The position numbers were made by a program, and so were the translations under genes. From Dongia deserti (GTDB lineage Bacteria; Pseudomonadota; Alphaproteobacteria; Dongiales; Dongiaceae), in NCBI RefSeq assembly GCF_003574735.1, contig NZ_QORW01000001.1:186001-250000 (forward strand): a stretch of 64,000 nt of DNA, read 5' to 3'. This document shows positions 60,529-64,000 of the stretch, in pieces. Every line of letters starts with the position of its first letter. The stretch's first letter is position 1. A model generated the notes under the pieces. The model had not been told where the DNA came from. It worked only from the letters and a program-made list of their open reading frames with translations, and made no database searches.

Positions 60529-61232
60529 TCCGCGCTCCCCCTCACCCGCCAATAGAGATCGGCGACCTGATCGAGGTGCGCGCGGATCACGCGCTCGGCG
60601 CGATCCGGATCGCGCGCGGCGATCGCCTCGTAGATCTGGGCATGATACGTGAAGGCGATCTCGTTCTGGCCGGGATAGGTCAGCGTGACGTGGCGCTGTT
60701 CCACCAGCCATTCGGCGATGGCGGCATGGATCGATTCGAAGATCGGATTGCCAGGGATGACCGCCAGGATGTGGTGGAACTCGACGTCGGTGCGCTCGAA
60801 CTTCGCGGTATCGCCCAGCGACCGGCGGTTCGCCTCCAGCGCCTCGCGCAGGTCGCGCAACTCCTCATCGGTCGCGTGCACTGCCGCGTAGCGCGCCAGG
60901 CCACTCTCGAAGAAAGAGCGCGCCTGCTGGAAGTGCCGCACGCCGTCGGGCTGGGCCAGCAGATAGCGCGCGGTCCCGGCCAGGGATTCGACCACGACCT
61001 TCGGTGTCGGCCTGGTGGCGCGCGCCCGTCCCCCCGAGCGCAGCTCCACCAGCCCCATCTTCTGCAGGTGGAACAAAGCCTCGCGCACCGCAGGACGGCC
61101 GACGCCGAATTCGCGCATCAGATCGCGCTCCGAGGGCAATTGCTCGCCGGGCGCAACAGCCTGGTCCCGGATGCGCTGCTCCAGGTGCTGGGCGATCTCC
61201 TCGTAGAGCTTCCGACGGCGGATGACGGTCAT
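60525..61232 (-). CDS. GntR/FadR-family regulator of the sugar-acid cluster, 235 aa
   Basis: N-terminal winged helix (LYEEIAQHLEQRIRDQAVAPGEQLPSERDLMREFGVGRPAVREALFHLQKMG) followed by a helical FCD-type ligand domain with metal-site His residues (HHILAVIPGNP, YHAQIYEAI). An inverted repeat (61234-61254) ends 2 bases before its start codon. It is the first gene of the leftward 60-50 kb set and probably represses all of it until an uptake product binds. Confidence 0.93.
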   Translation of the reverse strand: MTVIRRRKLYEEIAQHLEQRIRDQAVAPGEQLPSERDLMREFGVGRPAVREALFHLQKMGLVELRSGGRARATRPTPKVVVESLAGTARYLLAQPDGVRHFQQARSFFESGLARYAAVHATDEELRDLREALEANRRSLGDTAKFERTDVEFHHILAVIPGNPIFESIHAAIAEWLVEQRHVTLTYPGQNEIAFTYHAQIYEAIAARDPDRAERVIRAHLDQVADLYWRVRGSAE

Positions 61233-61233
61233 T

Positions 61234-61254
61234 TTGGTATACCTGTCATACCAA
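61234..61254. promoter_or_regulatory. Inverted repeat operator at the GntR gene start
   Basis: TTGGTAT (61234-61240), seven-base spacer, ATACCAA (61248-61254), a perfect inverted repeat. It contains GGTAT elements as used by FadR-type repressors and starts 2 bases upstream of the GntR start codon, so it could mediate autoregulation. Confidence 0.65.
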
Positions 61255-61660
61255 TTTCGGCTCGAAACCTAACGAGATTGCGGAGCCGAGTCAAACACGG
61301 AAATTTTGTTGCACAGCACACACCTAAGAGGCGCCACGTGTGCGTTGGATGCGAGGCAAGAGCCATCCGCTCGGCAGCGGCAACGCACCACCAGCACTTC
61401 GCTCCGGCAGCTCGCTCGCTCACTCGCTTGCGCGCACCTCTGCAGCTCGGCGGGTTCGGACCTTCCGCGCACGCCTTGGCCGTCATGTGTTTGAGTGAGT
61501 TGTGCAGGCCTTACGGATGACGCGATTCACTGATGAAAGGACGGAGCGCGTCGGCCTCCGTCCGATCAATGCATTCGCTGCGCCGATCCTGGCTCACCCT
61601 ATGGCCGGCGTCAGTGTGATCCAAGATCGGCGCAGCGCAAGCGATACCCGCTCGCCAAAT
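61255..61660. other. Intergenic region without a supported gene
   Basis: About 406 bases between the GntR operator and the end of the leftward flavodoxin-like gene. No frame has protein character and no strong hairpin was seen. The GntR promoter should lie at its left side. Confidence 0.4.
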
Positions 61661-62125
61661 TCAAATGATCCCCGCCTCCAGGCTCACGGCCATGAGAGTG
61701 CCAAGCTCCTCGCACTGCACGACAAAGCTTTCCTGCCAATCGCCGCGCAGAATCAAGGGCGGCTGCACGGCGCGCCAGCGCAGGCCGGTCACGATCGTCT
61801 CCACGCCGCGCCTTGTTCCAGTGCCGTCGTGGCGGCCGCGAATGTAGAGCGCGTAGGGCTTGCCTTCCGTCCGCTCCAGGCAGGGGTAGTAGGTGCGGTC
61901 GAAGAAGTCCTTGAGCGCGCCGCTCATGTAACCGAGATTCTCGGTCGTGCCGAGAATGATTGCGTCCGACCACAGAACGGAATCGGCCGACGCTTCGAAT
62001 GGCGTCAGCGCCCGCACTTCGACCTCCATGATCTCCGGCTTGGTCGCGCCCGCCACCGCCGCATCGCGCAAGCGCAGCGTATTCGGCGAGGGCACGTGGG
62101 CCACGATCAGCAAGTGCTTGGCCAT
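61661..62125 (-). CDS. Flavodoxin-like NAD(P)H-dependent oxidoreductase, 154 aa
   Basis: Starts KHLLIVAHVPSPNTLRL with the phosphate-binding loop of the flavodoxin fold, then DAIILGTTENLGYMSGALKDFFDRTYYP, the aromatic FMN-flanking block. The protein probably carries FMN. No redox partner is adjacent. ATG at 62125. Confidence 0.85.
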   Translation of the reverse strand: MAKHLLIVAHVPSPNTLRLRDAAVAGATKPEIMEVEVRALTPFEASADSVLWSDAIILGTTENLGYMSGALKDFFDRTYYPCLERTEGKPYALYIRGRHDGTGTRRGVETIVTGLRWRAVQPPLILRGDWQESFVVQCEELGTLMAVSLEAGII

Positions 62126-62277
62126 GAGGTCGGCGCTTCCCTGGGATTGCGGGCCGCACTATCCGCCCGAGCCTCGGGCTGAATCAAGGTCTCGAGGCCC
62201 CGGACGTGACGGAACCAACGCCGCGTGTGGAGGGTTTCCAGAGCGGCATCGTCCGTGTCCGCGGGGAGGTGCGCGTC

Positions 62278-63447
62278 ATGTCGAACGGGAGTCATGGCGG
62301 ACCAGTGACCAAGGCGCTCAAGGACAAGGAGCGGGCAACGACCCCACAACAGGGCGCCAGACAGGGCGCCGAAGAAGAGGCCGTAGAGCAGATAGGCCGT
62401 ACCATCAACGTTCAGACCGTCTTTCTGGGCGTCATCGCCGGGATCCTGGTGCTCTATACGCTCTACGTTACGCGCACGGTCGCAATCCCCATCGTCCTGG
62501 CCTGCATGCTCAACCTGGTCTTGACACCATTGGTGCTGGCCCTTGCGCGCATGCGGATTCCGGAGCCGATCGGCGCCGTATTGGTGGTAGTGCCGTTCCT
62601 GCTGTTGTTCGGGCTTGGCCTGTCGACCTTGGCGGAGCCTGCAGCCGGCTGGCTGCGGCGCCTGCCTTTTGTGATCGACCAGCTGAGCGATCGGCTCGAC
62701 TTCCTGCGGGTCCCCGCCGAACAGCTGCGGCAAGCCGAGGAAGCGCTCGGCAACGTCGGTGCGGAGGAGGAGACCGTCGAAGACGTCACGCAAGTGGTCG
62801 TGGCACGGCAGACGACATTGCGCGACGTGCTCCTCAACGAAACCACGCGCTTCACAGTCGGCGCGGTCGCAACTCTGGTGCTGCTCTATTTCATGCTGGC
62901 AATGGGCGACAAGTTCCTGCGCCACCTGGTGTCGGCACTGCCCGACTTCCGCACCAAGAAGCAAGCGGTCGAAATCGCCCATCAGCTGCAGAGCGACATG
63001 TCGCACTATCTGCTCACCATCACCGGCATCAATGTGGCTTTCGGCGGCGTTGTCGCCGGCGCGATGTTCGCAACCGGTATGCCCAATCCCTTGTTGTGGG
63101 GCGCGATGGCGGGGCTGCTCAATTATGTCCCATTCCTGGGACACACCGTCTCGGCCATTGTCATCGGCATGGTGGCGCTGCTCAGCCTTCCCGATGTTAC
63201 GACGGCGCTGATCCCGCCGGCCATCTTCATCGTGATTGCGGCTCTAGAGGGCAACGTGATAACCCCCATGATCGTGGCGCGACGCCTCACGCTCAACCCG
63301 GTTGCAGTGGTGACCGCACTCCTGATCTGGGGTTGGATGTGGGGAATCGTTGGCTTCCTGTTGGCCGTGCCGCTTCTGGTCGTGATGAAGATCGCCTGCG
63401 ATCAGATCGAGCCTCTGAAGCCGGTAGGAGAGTTTCTGGGCAGCTGA
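62278..63447 (+). CDS. AI-2E family transporter, 389 aa
   Basis: Seven or eight hydrophobic segments beginning at ~48 (VFLGVIAGILVLYTLYVTR). The family block GAMAGLLNYVPFLGHTVSAI and a C-terminal ALEGNVITPMIVARRLTLNPV are clear. The ATG at 62278 has GGGGAGG upstream and begins with a ~45-residue polar tail; longer starts are unlikely. Family members export signals or act as sodium-linked antiporters; the cargo here is not known. Confidence 0.9.
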   Translation: MSNGSHGGPVTKALKDKERATTPQQGARQGAEEEAVEQIGRTINVQTVFLGVIAGILVLYTLYVTRTVAIPIVLACMLNLVLTPLVLALARMRIPEPIGAVLVVVPFLLLFGLGLSTLAEPAAGWLRRLPFVIDQLSDRLDFLRVPAEQLRQAEEALGNVGAEEETVEDVTQVVVARQTTLRDVLLNETTRFTVGAVATLVLLYFMLAMGDKFLRHLVSALPDFRTKKQAVEIAHQLQSDMSHYLLTITGINVAFGGVVAGAMFATGMPNPLLWGAMAGLLNYVPFLGHTVSAIVIGMVALLSLPDVTTALIPPAIFIVIAALEGNVITPMIVARRLTLNPVAVVTALLIWGWMWGIVGFLLAVPLLVVMKIACDQIEPLKPVGEFLGS

Positions 63448-63622
63448 GCCGGGCGGCTACGCCCACACCAATTTCGGTATTGGGCGGGGGCGATCATCCG
63501 CCAAAGGTCGAAACCTGACCCTTTGCCGTTTCCCTCCCCGGCCTTTCTGTGCATTAATCTAGAAAAACAACAATCAACCCGCCAAAGACGGGTAATCACA
63601 AATAACTAGCGGAGGAAAAATC

Positions 63623-64000
63623 ATGACGGGCACTCATCAATCCAAATCACGCCGCGCCTTTCTCAAGGGTGGCGGCATTGCCGCCGGTGCGGCAGCGGCT
63701 TCTGTCATCGCAGCCCCCACCGTCGTCGCGCAAAGCCCGGTCGTCATCAAGATGCAGTCCTCGTGGCCCGCATCGGACGCTTTCCACGAAATGGCCGGGC
63801 AATACGTGAAGCTGGTTGAGGCAACCTCAGGCGGACGGCTGAAGATCGATCTTTTGCCGGCGGGCGCTGTGGTCGGTGCGTTCCAGGTCATCGATGCCGT
63901 GAATGACGGCGTGATCGACGCCTCCCACACGGTGCCGGTTTATTGGTACGGCAAGCACAAGGCAGCCTCCTTCTTCGGAACCGGTCCGGTTTGGGGCGGC
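63623..64000 (+). CDS. TRAP transporter substrate-binding protein with Tat signal, partial
   Basis: GGAGG lies 8 bases before the ATG at 63623. The start KSRRAFLKGGGIAAGAAAA is a twin-arginine signal, followed by VVIKMQSSWPASDAFHEMAGQYVKLVE and GRLKIDLLPAGAVVGAFQVIDAVNDG, typical of TRAP binding proteins of the TakP/mannitol type. The frame is open to the window edge (126 codons seen), so the C-terminal two thirds and any permeases are outside. Confidence 0.9.
   Translation, partial: MTGTHQSKSRRAFLKGGGIAAGAAAASVIAAPTVVAQSPVVIKMQSSWPASDAFHEMAGQYVKLVEATSGGRLKIDLLPAGAVVGAFQVIDAVNDGVIDASHTVPVYWYGKHKAASFFGTGPVWGG

Overview
The window is high-GC DNA from a chromosome-like region of an alphaproteobacterium, most likely order Hyphomicrobiales (Rhizobiales). 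The reasons are the gene order cbbR / cbbF-P-T-A-L-S-X-E with a red-type (form IC) RuBisCO and its CbbX activase, the TamA-TamB pair, TRAP and ABC sugar-acid uptake systems, and tandem cold-shock genes each followed by a small charged protein. The organism call is inference; no rRNA or other taxonomic marker is present. I found no tRNA, rRNA, CRISPR array, prophage or insertion sequence.

Layout. 1-2.2 kb: a truncated O-methyltransferase, two hypothetical proteins and two very small membrane proteins in tandem. 2.6-5.2 kb: two cold-shock genes, each followed by a small charged protein with a shared LRALRLA-[RK]-EA motif; the second set runs into a delta-9 fatty-acid desaturase. 5.3-8.3 kb: M28 peptidase, DUF72 protein and an M48/Ste24 protease. 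8.5-8.8 kb: nested intergenic palindromes. 8.8-16 kb: an AmrS-type radical SAM protein, an exported isoaspartyl methyltransferase, a membrane spermidine-synthase-like protein, a VWA protein with a membrane J-domain protein, and a second PflA-like radical SAM protein. 16-22 kb: tamB and tamA.

22.3-32 kb is the carbon-fixation block: an eight-gene leftward cbb operon (FBPase, phosphoribulokinase, transketolase, class II aldolase, RuBisCO large and small subunits, CbbX, ribulose-phosphate epimerase) divergent from cbbR. Together these fix CO2 and regenerate ribulose 1,5-bisphosphate, apart from the phosphoglycerate kinase and GAPDH steps. 32-36.6 kb: a DapA-family lyase with a GntR regulator, divergent from a three-gene TRAP transporter, with a perfect palindrome between them. 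37.5-42.7 kb: a glutamine-synthetase-like ligase, an SDR/TetR divergent pair with duplicated operator sequence, a GlxA-type regulator and an isonitrile-hydratase-like protein.

42.7-48.7 kb is a pentose/deoxyribose block (ribokinase, RbsD/FucU mutarotase, ALDH16-type two-domain aldehyde dehydrogenase, deoC, aldo/keto reductase). 48.9-61.2 kb is a large sugar-acid catabolic cluster: DenD-like dehydrogenase, OtnC-like decarboxylase, OtnK-like kinase, a large lactonase-like protein, a complete sugar ABC importer, a 2-hydroxyacid dehydrogenase, an HpcH/HpaI aldolase, an ABM-domain protein and a GntR/FadR repressor with an operator-like inverted repeat at its own start. I infer that it imports a short-chain aldonic acid or its lactone, opens the lactone, oxidises and phosphorylates the acid, and decarboxylates it to a triose phosphate. 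The exact substrate is open. The window ends with a flavodoxin-like protein, an AI-2E family transporter and the start of a second TRAP binding protein.
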